From contig OY720638.1 of NCBI GenBank assembly GCA_963169105.1, positions 11,270,749 through 11,334,748 of the forward strand: a stretch of 64,000 bases of DNA, written 5' to 3'. The notes beneath the pieces were generated by a model. It worked only from the letters and a program-made list of their open reading frames with translations, did not search any database and was not told the origin of the DNA. Source of the DNA: Ceriagrion tenellum. Lineage: Eukaryota > Arthropoda > Insecta > Odonata > Coenagrionidae. How positions within the stretch are numbered: position 1 is the stretch's first letter; each line of letters starts with the position of its first letter. This document shows, piece by piece, positions 10,400 to 20,899 of the stretch. The position numbers and the translations under genes are program-made.

Positions 10400-10777
10400 C
10401 CCTCAAAGGGATTGAAGTAAAGCGAGAATGATGTACTTAACAAAACTGGTCTTTTTGTGGCAAATAATCAGCATGATTTGTTTGCATACTTAATTAAAAG
10501 AGCAAACTTTTCACATAAAAACCAACAAAATAACTGTATTTAGCTGAAAAGAGCAAACATACATCAGAATGAACCAAATTTATTCGGAGTCATCTAAAAA
10601 ATATACTTTTTGTGGTTAATGAACCTTTTATTTTCAAAAGAAAAACCCTGCAATGGACTAAAGTAAAACAAGAAAAACTTATATTTTACCAAAGTCCTCT
10701 TTTTTGGGTGAAATTACAACACTATTTGTTTTCCTTAACTATAAGAGCAAACTTTTCACATTCTCAACCGTCAAATT
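10400..10777. repeat. Degenerate direct repeat, two 132-bp copies
   Basis: Copies at 10400-10531 and 10646-10777 (246 bp apart) align along their whole length. Both start with CCCT.CAA.GGA.T.AAGTAAA and both contain AAGAGCAAACTTTTCACAT near the end. They are clearly diverged. No coding potential was seen. Could be two old copies of one repeat or an old tandem duplication. Confidence 0.65.
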
Positions 10778-10825
10778 AGTTGCTTTCAAATTGGAGACTA
10801 AAGACATGCATTCGGATAAAACATC

Positions 10826-12290
10826 TACATCTGCATATTACCCTGCAAGCCACCTAGAGGGTGTTTCGCAGGGGGTGAGTTATCATCAATATGTACTATA
10901 ATATACAATTAACTCTCACCAATATGCACTACACTATGGGTATGCTACCAATGCCACAGAAACTATTTCATTTATATATATATAATGCGATAATATTCAC
11001 AAAATGCAAGAGCCATGCAGCGATTATCAAAATGATTGTATCTGCCTCTTAGTACTAACATCTTGCCATCATTTCTAACAGCTCACCCCACGAGAAATTT
11101 TTGGCTTGATTTAGTACCATGTAGGACTATTTATCTTACTTTAACTTTGCTAATACTAACCATTAGCTCTGTATTATAACTAGTGTTGCATGGTAGCACG
11201 TTATTCTACCACTCTTCTAGTTCCTGGTGTGACCGCGCACTTTTATCCTTACTGGCCTGCACCTTGCGGCCGGGAGAATGGCGCGGTTCTGATTTCAACT
11301 GAGATGAGTGCTGCAAGCATAGAGTGAAATCATCCCGAGGCATACATCCTAGTGATGTCTTGTACAGTATATCGTAGATGTAGATTAAAGAACAAGCACT
11401 AGAGCAAATCTACCAATCAGCTGCACTACCTGCCGACCCACCCACTTCAAAGACTCATTGGCAACCATTGTAGTCTCTCATCGATCGCGCTAAAAACGAC
11501 ATTATAAATCTATCTTTTCTGCCATCTATTGAACTAATTACATTATTAAGGTCTGACCTACCGTACTATAATGAAAGTCATAAAAATTAATAATTTCGTC
11601 AGAAAGTACATCGGTTTTGAATTTGCATAAAAGATTGCCTAAGTTTTAGTCGACGGTCTGAAAGAGACTCCCAACCTAGTGGTTGCCAGAGGTTAGTAGC
11701 ACTAACGAGATTATTATAACGGCCTTTCATGTATCTTGCTCATCTTCTCTACAAGTGTTCTAACTCTTTTTAAGACTACTTATGAGGGTCCCAGATACTG
11801 CAGGTCTACGAATATCTGGGATCCCAGACCCCAGAGTATTCCAAGAGGGGTCTAACAAGGGAGACGTAGCTGTTATCTCTGACTACATAGTCCGACTTGC
11901 ACCACGTTTGAATTGTATTGAGATCGTTTGTTAGCGTTTCACTTTTGCTACGAATTTCTCTGCACATTAGTGTCGCCTGGAAATAGTCAAAGTAAACTGT
12001 TCACTATTTCACGAATGTTGTTTGTCAAACAAAAAGGATACATGTGGATCTATGAAACTACCCCGTGGCACACGCGAGTTGATTTCACCTCATTAGAGAT
12101 GGCACCATCTAATACAGCCCTCTGCACGCAATTGCTTGGGTTGTCTTTAATTCGGAAAGTTACATCGTTATTTAAGCCGTCAAACATTATTTTTAATAAG
12201 TAACTTTCTATGGGTCACTTTATCAAGTGCTTTTTTAATGTTTAGAAATATTCCGTCGGCTGGAACATTTTTATTACGGTACAGAAGTAC
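10826..12290 (-). mobile_element. Second CR1-like LINE fragment
   Basis: The 3' tail at 10826-10885 closely resembles the tail at 4957 (ACATCTACATCTGCATA, then CCTGCAAGCCACC and GCAGGGGGTGAG). Further along, minus-strand text matches the C-terminal RT region of the first CR1-like copy (11600-11800). A motif A-like segment, FLNIKKALDKV, lies near 12200-12245. It is heavily decayed and 5'-truncated. The part at 11213-11390 (GC-richer, ending GTAGATGTAGATTA) may be a separate small insertion or a duplicated tail. Confidence 0.7.
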
Positions 12291-12839
12291 ATGCCTGCAT
12301 AAGTCTCACTCAAAGCTGAAATGGAGGGCAAAAAAGGTGGACAATGAGAATGGAATGACGCTAGAAGAGGGGAGATAGAAGGTTTGTCTGGTTGGAGGTT
12401 GTCATGTGATGGATGAGTCAAGGTCAAGTAGTATAGTTAACTTGGGGAGGAAAGGCCGAGATACAAATAGCCATTTACGATGAAAATTTGTTTTCTTAAG
12501 GCAAAAAAGTTTATCATCTAAGATATCCATTTTTTCCTAAACATGGATAGAGCAGAACCTTAATATTAAACTTAGAGAGATGGTTTTATTAAAAGGATGT
12601 TTAGAAAAATTGGAATCAGAGTCAATTTTTTGCCAGGACTTTGTGTTCGTTGACAAGAGTACTTTCTGCACGCCAATTCACGCCTTTCTGCTCGCAAAAG
12701 AACGACTGCCTCCCATATACGACGCGAGTTGATGGGACAGCCGCCGGAACAAAGGACCTAGGCATGCCGTTACCCCTTGAGACCCAGCCTAGCGAGAATC
12801 CAGCCTCTCTTCTCGGCAACCAGCCTCGACTCTTCGTCT
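12291..12839. other. Spacer between LINE copies
   Basis: No confident feature. The GC-richer part at 12640-12839 has short open frames but no recognised domain. Confidence 0.4.
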
Positions 12840-12854
12840 CATTAGCCACTCTTT
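12840..12854. repeat. LINE target site duplication, left
   Basis: CATTAGCCACTCTTT, repeated exactly at 18541-18555. It brackets the full-length LINE. Confidence 0.95.
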
Positions 12855-12999
12855 AGTAGTAGTGGGGTTTATAGGGTGCGTCGACGGCATGGTCATTTTG
12901 CACCACTACGCGTCATAATTATAAAAAATAAATATACGCTGCATATTATGTTATAATTAAGTACTTGAAATAAACGCTGAGTCAAAATTAAAAATAATG
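12855..12999 (-). other. LINE 3' UTR and tail
   Basis: Short AT-rich 3' UTR after the ORF2 stop, ending on the minus strand in ...CCCCACTACTACT. Simple repeats rather than poly(A) are known for several I/R1-group LINEs. Confidence 0.75.
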
Positions 13000-15900
13000 T
13001 TACATCCTTAAAATACTATTAAATAGGCCAGTTTCGTTTAAAAATTCCAAAGTGCGGTTGAGAACATCTGGGTCATCGCCTAGAATGTACCCCAGGTCTC
13101 CCACTAGCTGCAGCCTGTTGCGCACCGCCCGATATCTCTCACACTCCGTCAGGATATGTTGAATGCTAAGAGGACAGTCACAGTCATCACATCGCGGTGG
13201 AATTTTCTCTTCGGTGAAGAGGAAGGAGTGGGTCAGAGGGCTGTGCCCTATCCTTAGTCTTGTTATGACGACTTCCTCTCGGCGACTCTTCCTGACGGAC
13301 GAAGGCCACGCTGTCACTACCGGTTTTAAACCGCGCAGTTTGTTACTTTCGGTGGTTCTCCACGCCTCCTTCCACTGCTCTAGGACTGCATTTCTTAAAG
13401 CCGCCTTCACATCTTGGAAGGGTACCGGCATCGGTTCCATGGCGTCCATTGCGAGTGCCTCTTTCGCCAAAGCGTCGGCTCTCTCGTTCCCGGTGATACC
13501 CACGTGTCCAGGGATCCACGTGAAAAAGATCTTAATTCCCTTTTTGTCAAGAGAGAGGAGTGACGATTGAATCTCCTGGACTAAAGGGTGCGCGGGAAAA
13601 AGGCCGGAAATGGCATTCAGTGCACTTAGGGAGTCCGAGCATACAACGAAGGAGCCACGGTCCTGAATCCGATCCAAGGCCCGCCTAATAGCGTACAGCT
13701 CCGCTGTGAAAGCGCTACACATTGGATGAAGCCTTGCTTTCACAGCTTCGTGATGGGGTGAGAAGACTGCGCACGCGCTGGCGGTGCCTGATCTAGAGAC
13801 GTCGGTATAAATAGGCACGAGATCTCGATGGGTGTCTAAGAACATATAGAATAGACGCTGGTACTCTTCTGCAGTGGTAAAGTGTTTTAGGCGCTTGTTA
13901 AGATCAGTATTGATTTTCGGCGCGGGAGTGACCCAAGGCGGACTTTTGCAGCTTCCTATAGGGTATATGTCTGGGAGTATAATACCTTGCGCTTGGATGA
14001 AAGTATAAAACCTTATGCTAGCAGGCCTAGTGGCTCTTGTCCGGCGATTGAAAAGTTCTATTAATTGGGGTTTAAAAACAAGGTTGAAACATGGGTGGGA
14101 CTTCTTAGATAAAATTTTGGCAAAGTAATTGCACATGAGCAGGTTCCTTCGGTGGCACAATGGCGGCTCTCCTGTATCCACATAGAGGCTTTGCACCGGA
14201 CTAGTCCGGAACGCCCCAGTGGATATCCGTAGGCCTGCATTGTGTACCGCGTTCAGAGTACGTAGGTACGACTCCCGTCCGGAGGCGTATACGAAGGAAC
14301 CATAGTCAAGCTTCGACCGGACCATCGAACGGTACAACAAGATCAGCATTGAGCGATCGGCTCCCCATGTTGAGTGACTTAGGAATTTTAAAATGTTTAG
14401 AGTCTTAAGACATTTAAGTTTTAAAGTATCGATATGTTCCCGCCAGTTGAGGCGACAGTCAATAATCATGCCTAAAAAACGTACAGAGTCAACAAACGGA
14501 AGGTTTGTACCGCCCAAGGTTAGTGATGGGGGAATGGTATGACCCCTACACCGGCGTAAGTGGAGGCATTTAGTTTTCTCCAAGGAGAATTTAAAGCCGT
14601 TATCTTTGGCCCACCTATCCAACTTGTTTAGAGTAAGCTGGATAAGTCTGCCCGCGGTAGCTGGTTGGGATGACCTACAAAAAATTGCGAGGTCGTCCAC
14701 AAACAGTGAGCCAATTACCGGTGTTTTTACACAGTTAGCGATATCGTTAATCGCTATAGCAAATAGCGTTATGCTAAGTACTGAACCTTGGGGAACACCG
14801 TTCTCTTGACTATAAAATTTCGATTCGTGTTGGCCAATTCTCACTTTAAAAACTCGGTCCGATAAAAAATTTTGAATAAAAATGGGTAGGTTACCCCGAA
14901 ATCCCCATTCGTGCATCGTTCTTAGGGTTTTGTGACGCCAAACTCGGTCGTATGCCTTCTCTATGTCAAAAAATACCCCGACTACGTGTTGGCGCAGAAG
15001 AAAGGCTTCCTGGATATAGTTGTCAATTCTGACTAAATGATCGGTAGTGGAACGGCCTCTGCGGAAACCACATTGAATACCAGAGAGAAGGTTTCGGCGC
15101 TCTAGCCACCATACGAGCCGCCGATTCACCATTCTTTCCATAGCCTTACACAGGCAGCTGGTGAGGGATACAGGTCTAAAGTTATTCGGGTCGGCTCGGT
15201 CTTTGCCTTTTTTGAGTATAGGAACTACCGCAGACTCCCGCCAGGACGGTGGAAAACAACCTTCTAGCCATAGTTGGTTGAAGGTATGGAGAACCTCCAA
15301 CAGTGCCGACTCCGGGATATTCCGGAGGAAGGCATTGTGGACCTCGTCAGGTCCCGGAGAAGTGATATGGGAGTCAGCAATGGCAGATTTGAGTTCCCAG
15401 AGGGAAAACGGAAGGTTGTAATCCGCCAAGGGATGTCTTTCCTTAAAGTTTATCGGGGACATCTCCAATCGCTCCTTGGTTTTCAGAAACGTAGGGTCGT
15501 AGCTCCTGTTACTGCTGGTTTTGGCAAGTAGCTGGGCGAAAATGTCGCTGATAGTAATTTCAGACGTTATTACATCGCCATTGCCATGTAAAAAGGAGAT
15601 GCCGACCTGTTGGTGGTTACCCGATAGACTCCTGATCTTGCGCCAGACCTGTGTAAGTGGTGTTCTACAGTTGACATCCGAGACAAATTCCACCCAGGAA
15701 GCCTTCTTCGCCTTATTCACGACCTGCCGAGCCTTAGCTCTTAAGCGCCGGAAGGCGGAAAGGTTCGTGTCCGTCGGGAACTTTTTAAAAATTTGTAGCG
15801 CCTTTTTCCGTTTGCGAATGGCAGCTGCGCATTCTTCATTCCACCAAGGTACACATTGTCTTGATTTGAGACGGCGAGACCGTGGTACGCTTGTATTCGC

Positions 15901-16707
15901 GGCTTCGATGATGCAGCTTGTTAAATGATTAATGTTAGACACGCTGTTTAGCGTCATGTCGTGTTTAAAGGTAAAATTGCTCTTAAAACGACCCCAATCG
16001 GCTCTCCGGATAATCCAGTTGCCCTGCCGAATAAAAATAGGGTTAGAACGTCCCTCTTTCAATATAAAAATGGGATAGTGATCACTCCCACATAAATCGT
16101 CGTGTACGGACATACTCAGTTTATTTAAAAACACGCTCGATGTCGCGCATAAGTCTATAGAGGAGAAGTCACCAGTAAAGCTGTTGAACCGGGTTTTCTC
16201 CTCGTCGTTCAATAAAACTAGGTTAGACTCCGTAATAAAGGAAGATAAAATCCGTCCTCTACGATTACATTGTCCTCTACTGCTTCCCCATAGAGGATCG
16301 TGTGCGTTGAAGTCACCGAGTAAAATAAAGGGCTGAGGCAGCTGGTGGACAAGGGCTTCCAAATTAAAACGGGTGACCGGTGCACCCTCCGGCAGATATA
16401 CGTTGCATAACGTAACCATCTGCGGAGCGTGAACAGTCACTGCCACCGCTTGAAACGGTGTGTTCAGGTGTACCTGGGAGGTGTAAAGGGCCTCCCGGAT
16501 AGCAATTGCCACTCCACCCTGGGCTCGTTGGCCGCAGGTGTCGTCTAGTCTAAAAACCTTAAAATCGTTTAAAATGCCCTTGTCCGTGTTTTTAAAATGC
16601 GTTTCCTGAAGACAAACGCAAACCGGGATAAAATCACGTATTAAAACGTCCAGCTCCTCCTTATGCCGATAAAAACCGTTGCAGTTCCACTGCAATATAA
16701 AAGCCAT
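13000..16707 (-). CDS. LINE ORF2: APE endonuclease, reverse transcriptase, RNase H
   Basis: The enzyme for target-primed reverse transcription. It is 1235 residues with no internal stop. The APE endonuclease spans residues 1-215, with Asn8, Glu35, Asp132, Asn134, Asp185 and His210 in the expected motifs (QETHF, GDFNAHD, SDHYPI). RT spans about 440-760: RPVSLTSCL at 511-519, motif A FFDIEKAYDRVW (Asp581), motif B GVPQGSVLS (638-645) and motif C FVDD (Asp671-672). RNase H spans about 965-1085: YTD (Asp969), AEL (Glu1003), SDS (Asp1025) and ERADALA (Asp1078). A C-terminal CCHC-type motif uses Cys1173, Cys1176, His1184 and Cys1189. All visible catalytic residues are present. The methionine at 16707 starts MAFILQWNCNGF, placed right for an endonuclease N-terminus. 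Confidence 0.96.
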   Translation of the reverse strand: MAFILQWNCNGFYRHKEELDVLIRDFIPVCVCLQETHFKNTDKGILNDFKVFRLDDTCGQRAQGGVAIAIREALYTSQVHLNTPFQAVAVTVHAPQMVTLCNVYLPEGAPVTRFNLEALVHQLPQPFILLGDFNAHDPLWGSSRGQCNRRGRILSSFITESNLVLLNDEEKTRFNSFTGDFSSIDLCATSSVFLNKLSMSVHDDLCGSDHYPIFILKEGRSNPIFIRQGNWIIRRADWGRFKSNFTFKHDMTLNSVSNINHLTSCIIEAANTSVPRSRRLKSRQCVPWWNEECAAAIRKRKKALQIFKKFPTDTNLSAFRRLRAKARQVVNKAKKASWVEFVSDVNCRTPLTQVWRKIRSLSGNHQQVGISFLHGNGDVITSEITISDIFAQLLAKTSSNRSYDPTFLKTKERLEMSPINFKERHPLADYNLPFSLWELKSAIADSHITSPGPDEVHNAFLRNIPESALLEVLHTFNQLWLEGCFPPSWRESAVVPILKKGKDRADPNNFRPVSLTSCLCKAMERMVNRRLVWWLERRNLLSGIQCGFRRGRSTTDHLVRIDNYIQEAFLLRQHVVGVFFDIEKAYDRVWRHKTLRTMHEWGFRGNLPIFIQNFLSDRVFKVRIGQHESKFYSQENGVPQGSVLSITLFAIAINDIANCVKTPVIGSLFVDDLAIFCRSSQPATAGRLIQLTLNKLDRWAKDNGFKFSLEKTKCLHLRRCRGHTIPPSLTLGGTNLPFVDSVRFLGMIIDCRLNWREHIDTLKLKCLKTLNILKFLSHSTWGADRSMLILLYRSMVRSKLDYGSFVYASGRESYLRTLNAVHNAGLRISTGAFRTSPVQSLYVDTGEPPLCHRRNLLMCNYFAKILSKKSHPCFNLVFKPQLIELFNRRTRATRPASIRFYTFIQAQGIILPDIYPIGSCKSPPWVTPAPKINTDLNKRLKHFTTAEEYQRLFYMFLDTHRDLVPIYTDVSRSGTASACAVFSPHHEAVKARLHPMCSAFTAELYAIRRALDRIQDRGSFVVCSDSLSALNAISGLFPAHPLVQEIQSSLLSLDKKGIKIFFTWIPGHVGITGNERADALAKEALAMDAMEPMPVPFQDVKAALRNAVLEQWKEAWRTTESNKLRGLKPVVTAWPSSVRKSRREEVVITRLRIGHSPLTHSFLFTEEKIPPRCDDCDCPLSIQHILTECERYRAVRNRLQLVGDLGYILGDDPDVLNRTLEFLNETGLFNSILRM

Positions 16708-16772
16708 AAAAAGGAAATAATAAATAGAAAAAATAAACTAAGATAAAATCGAGCGGTTAAAAATTGGGGAGG

Positions 16773-17945
16773 TCAGCGTCTTATGCGATTTTTCTTCCCC
16801 TTGCTACGAACTTGGAGGATATCAGTGTCTGATAGACACTCATCCTCCTGCATTGGCTCTGGGGTGCTCTTTCGAGCCTTGCCAGATGGACCGGGGGATT
16901 GCGAGTTCCCACGCTTGGATTGCGTGGCCCCGGCAGATGTTTTGGCCGGGTTCCGCTTAGGGGACCCCGGACCGGTGGGTTTGGTCTTAGATTCCGGATT
17001 GGAAGCCTTAACCGGAGTGGCCGATTTCTCTTCTGCGGGTTTAGTTTCCTGATTGGCATTTTCATCCGTCTGGGCCGAGATTGTGACCTTTGCGATCGGA
17101 GTGGCAGCGACATGAGCCCACGACCTGGAAAAAGTGGGGGCAACTTGTGCTCTATACTTTTTACGAGCCTCGAGATACGGTATTTTATCCACCGTCTTAA
17201 TCTCCATGATTTTGCGCTCTTCGATCATCTTTGGACAATCACGAGAGTACACGGGATGGGCACCCTCGCAATTGACGCAAAGCGGGTCACTTGTGCATTC
17301 CACACCGTCATGCTTATCCAGGCTGCAGCGGGGGCAGGTGGCCTTGCCCTGGCATCGTGTGGCCATGTGGCCGAATTGCTGGCACTGGTAGCATCTCATA
17401 GGTGCCGGTATGAATGGCCGCACTGGGACCGATTCATAACCGACGAACACTTTGTCGGGGAGGACGTCACGCGCGAACGTAAGGATGACAGATGTCGTGT
17501 TGACCCTCTCTCCGTTGCGCTTAGTAGTGAGTCGACGAGCATCGCAAACCCCCTGTGGGGCCATCTCCCGCTTTATCTCGTCGATCTCAACATAAAGTAA
17601 GTCGTAATAGCTAATCACTCCCCGACAGGTGTTCAAGGTACGGTGTACCTCGACCTTGACGGGAATGTCGTGCAGCTTTACGGTCTTTAGAAGTTTCTCA
17701 CTTTGAGCCCTGTTTGCCGTTTCAATGAGCAGTGTGCCATCGCGAAGCTTTTTTGCCGATTTGAGATCCCCAGGAACCAAACCCGACAGAACTTTACGAA
17801 TAAGAAAGGGGGAAACCTTTTTCAGGCTCTCCCCTTCCTTCTGGCACCTCATCACTAGATAGCGCTGACTAGCGCCATAAACATTTTCTCCCCCGTCCGA
17901 ATCCGGACGGGATCTTTTTTGGGGTGGAGGTTTGTTGTCCGCCAT
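16773..17945 (-). CDS. LINE ORF1: Gag-like RNA-binding protein with three zinc knuckles
   Basis: 390 residues. ORF1 proteins of this LINE group bind element RNA and act as chaperones. Residues about 40-175 form an RRM-like region (LVMRCQ, GTLLIETAN, VSVILTF-type strands). Three knuckles follow at about 185-237: CYQC...H...C (CX2CX4HX4C), CPRC...H...C (CX2CX4HX4C) and CVNC...H...C (CX2CX3HX6C). The C-terminal third is rich in Pro, Ser, Lys and Thr and ends in a basic stretch. It lies 65 bp upstream of ORF2 in the same orientation, as expected for a bicistronic LINE. Confidence 0.94.
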   Translation of the reverse strand: MADNKPPPQKRSRPDSDGGENVYGASQRYLVMRCQKEGESLKKVSPFLIRKVLSGLVPGDLKSAKKLRDGTLLIETANRAQSEKLLKTVKLHDIPVKVEVHRTLNTCRGVISYYDLLYVEIDEIKREMAPQGVCDARRLTTKRNGERVNTTSVILTFARDVLPDKVFVGYESVPVRPFIPAPMRCYQCQQFGHMATRCQGKATCPRCSLDKHDGVECTSDPLCVNCEGAHPVYSRDCPKMIEERKIMEIKTVDKIPYLEARKKYRAQVAPTFSRSWAHVAATPIAKVTISAQTDENANQETKPAEEKSATPVKASNPESKTKPTGPGSPKRNPAKTSAGATQSKRGNSQSPGPSGKARKSTPEPMQEDECLSDTDILQVRSKGKKNRIRR

Positions 17946-18540
17946 GCCCTAGATAACATTCGTCCCCCGAGCTCCCCACCCACCATGGAGCCACACATTT
18001 GGGACGCCACACCGCGAGCCGGTGTGGTCGCCAGGGCTACCCGAGGGGATAAAGCACCCTGAAAGTGGTCGTCTGTTTCGGGTTGGGTCTTCGATATAAC
18101 GGGCCCACCAACCCGTGAATCTCCGACCGCCCTACACAGACCCCCACCTCCCTAGCACTCGCCACCGAACTTAACGGCAAGCCGATTGACCGGGGGTGGC
18201 TAGCCCCCGGCCTCCCGTTTACAGGGAATCCAGGGCCGAAGTGGGATATTGAACTCCGGTCCATACCGGGTATCCGACACCCGGCTGGGTTCCAGAGAAC
18301 TCACCCACCAGGATCCCCTTCTCCCCCTTACGGGTCTCCGCACACGGCAAACATGCGGGTGGATCGCAGGCCAGGTGGAATGGCCGCACACAGACAGTAG
18401 ACCCACAAGACTGTCCGGACGCATCCCTTTGCTGCCTGGGGGTTTGTTTTCGGGGTTTACCTCCCCGCCCTTTTAGTCGCCTCTTACGACAAGCAGGGAT
18501 ACTGCGGGAGAATTCTCCATCCCCCTACCCGCAGGGGTAC
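17946..18540 (-). promoter_or_regulatory. LINE 5' UTR with structured 5' end
   Basis: GC-rich leader of about 595 bp. The first 60 bases (18481-18540) contain the inverted repeat CTGCGGG/CCCGCAG (plus-strand 18502-18508 and 18528-18534), the palindrome GGAGAATTCTCC (18507-18518) and a GTCG...CGAC pair flanking TAAGAGG. The word CGTAAGAGGCGACTAAAAGG recurs in arthropod LINE leaders in my recollection. I/R1-type LINEs carry an internal promoter in this region (family knowledge). Confidence 0.7.
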
Positions 18541-18555
18541 CATTAGCCACTCTTT
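18541..18555. repeat. LINE target site duplication, right
   Basis: CATTAGCCACTCTTT, identical to 12840-12854. Confidence 0.95.
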
Positions 18556-20899
18556 CCCCGCGGTGAACTACTACTCTTTGCAGTGCTTTTTCTAATAAAA
18601 TATTTTTGTATACTCAACAAATGTACAATTTGAAATGAATTTTTATGTTTTTGCATTGTAGGAGCCAATTGCAAACGTAACTGTCGCGTTAATAGAGATG
18701 GAGGTACAGTATGGAATTCCGCCCGGGGATGATAAAGGAGGTTGGGGAATATGTTTTTGCAATTTTAAGAGGAGAAAATATTAATTCACATTTGGCGATC
18801 TCACAAGACTAATCCAAATTCGTAAATATAAACGTTATAATTTAGTTTGAAATTTGTACACGCTCACAAAACACAATAAATTAGTTTCAAAATTCAAATA
18901 GTTCATGTATACCGCAAATATTTGTTAAAAAGATTATTGCAACTTCAGTCAGTTAACTGAGGACTTATAATGCCAAAAAGACTTTTAATCCTATGGAGGG
19001 TCTCGGCCAGAGGCCGCTGAGTTGGGTCCCAAGACGGAAAGTGAGAATACCTCTGCCTTTCGTGGTCGCAAGAGTACACTAAAAGTTCATGAGACTCGTA
19101 ACGGGGAAACATTTCTCTCTGCGAGTATCCGGCGCAAAATGGCTAGAAAGATATTAGATAGGAAATTACGTCCTAAATCATACCAAAAGAGGGAATAATC
19201 TCTTCAATTTTTTGCAACGGTAACCAATTCTAGCAAGAACTTTTCTTTTTTTTTAAAGAATAAAATTTAACTCCCAGGACAAGATGAAAATTATTTAATG
19301 CCATTTATCCTTAAATAATTTTAACGGGAATAGATATACCAAGAAATTTCGATTTGATTCGATGCTGATTTTGGATTGGTCAATTATTTAACAAGACGTA
19401 ATATACCAATCAGTAAGAATAGCGGTATATAAATTGACTAAAAAGGATAGCCATTTCGCTGTCTTCCCTGAGTTTCAGCATGGACAACGACAGTTGAGTG
19501 GATCAAGATCATCGCCTCGAGACATTGCGTGACTTCGGCTGTCCACACAATGGTTTATATCAGGAAGGGAAAAAGTCTGATAATCACAACAGAGGTTTTT
19601 ATGTGGAAAATGTTAATGTAACCCTCTCAGTATCATTTGCACGATTCATAGAATATAAAACCAAAAGCTTTGCCCGCTCGGTCCTCGTACTTCCACCTTT
19701 ATTTGTTTTTCCTTGGCTTGGATAAATCAAGCACGCTAGGCCTTTTTTTGCCTTTGTTCGGTAAGCACTTGTGATTATTCTACCTTAGTAGTAAGTCACT
19801 GATTTACAACTACAATATCACTTCACATCGTTCCTTTGTCATACAGAGTATTTATGATCCTTGAGTTGATTGGTCTGGATGACAAAAGTAAACAAATATG
19901 AAATCATCCGTAGTATTTCTATGCACGACTATTTTAATAACCAATAGAGATACGTTAGGAAGCGTCCCACAGAAGTAAAAAACAATCGCTCGGCAAAGAT
20001 GGATACATAAGTTTGAGATGTTTAATAACCATAAGAGGTGTGAGAAGTATATTGCTTGAAATAAACATGTATGTGCCTTACAAATAGCATGAGACATTAT
20101 TTGAATTGTCTAATGAGATCATGAACAATAGATTTAAAATTTTATGATATAAGTTTGAATGAATGTTATTGCCAGCGATGGTCAGATTGCTCACTAGACT
20201 GATTAAAAGTTAGATAATCATTATAGGAGATATCATTTGTGTATGAATCATATGGCCGTTACTGGAAATAGCACATACCCGTTTACGGGAATACGGAAAT
20301 AATTAGGTCAGGTACAAATTATATGATGAAAATAAACAGCCAAAATAGCAACAAACAAATATTATTTCATAAAAGCTATCTGGACAGAACTCTTTTCACT
20401 TTAATCCATTAATAGGCTGAAATGTACGTCTGCTTTGGCAATCGAACAGGTTAAACAGTCTCCAGGTCTAATAGAAAAAAATCAGAAAACGTAGGATTCA
20501 ATGAATATACGGTTTCCTTGGGTACACATAATACTCAGACCCTTGATCTTCGCGATACGGGCAGCATTATTGGGTGTTTCACCGTGTTGTTGTTTTTTGA
20601 CGACAACAGCTTCACCTGCATTCCAGCAGCCGTCTTTAGGTCAATTTGCTGATATCGGTGAGTGGATGGCTTTATATAGGCCAGTTGTATACTCCTAATA
20701 GGCTGGCGACCTTTCCCTTTTTGGGCCAATCTTTATCCCTTGTTTTGATTCGTCCGTTGGTTTGAATAGTCTCTTTCATGAGCTCGGGAGGTGATACCCG
20801 TCCTCTTGGTTGAAATTTTTCAGGTGTTTTTAAATCTCGATTGCTTTTAGAATTATTCATGGGAAGTGTGGAGGAAAATAATAACGATTAAAACGCGGT
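18556..20899. other. No gene recognised
   Basis: AT-rich spacer. A hairpin-prone word CGGCCAGAGGCCG lies at about 19008. TATATAAA at about 19425 is TATA-like, but no transcript follows that I can support. Short open frames have no recognised domains. Confidence 0.4.

Larger units (their letters stand above)
12855..18540 (-). mobile_element. Full-length I-like non-LTR retrotransposon with intact ORFs
   Basis: A 5686-bp element bounded by a perfect 15-bp target duplication. From its 5' end (18540) it has a GC-rich 5' UTR of about 600 bp, ORF1 (390 aa), a 65-bp gap, ORF2 (1235 aa) and a 3' UTR ending in an ACTACTACT-type short repeat instead of poly(A). Domain order is APE endonuclease, RT, RNase H and C-terminal zinc motif. 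This fits the I/R1/LOA group with RNase H, and the ORF2 sequence looks closest to I-type. Open ORFs and an exact duplication indicate a recent, possibly still active, insertion. Confidence 0.95.

Noticed and set aside
16899..17600. 233-codon plus-strand ORF
   Set aside because: Antisense shadow of LINE ORF1, whose zinc knuckles are on the minus strand.
18481..18540. Firm HDV-like ribozyme call
   Set aside because: The stems do not follow the HDV double-pseudoknot order when drawn by hand; kept only as a structured-RNA lead.
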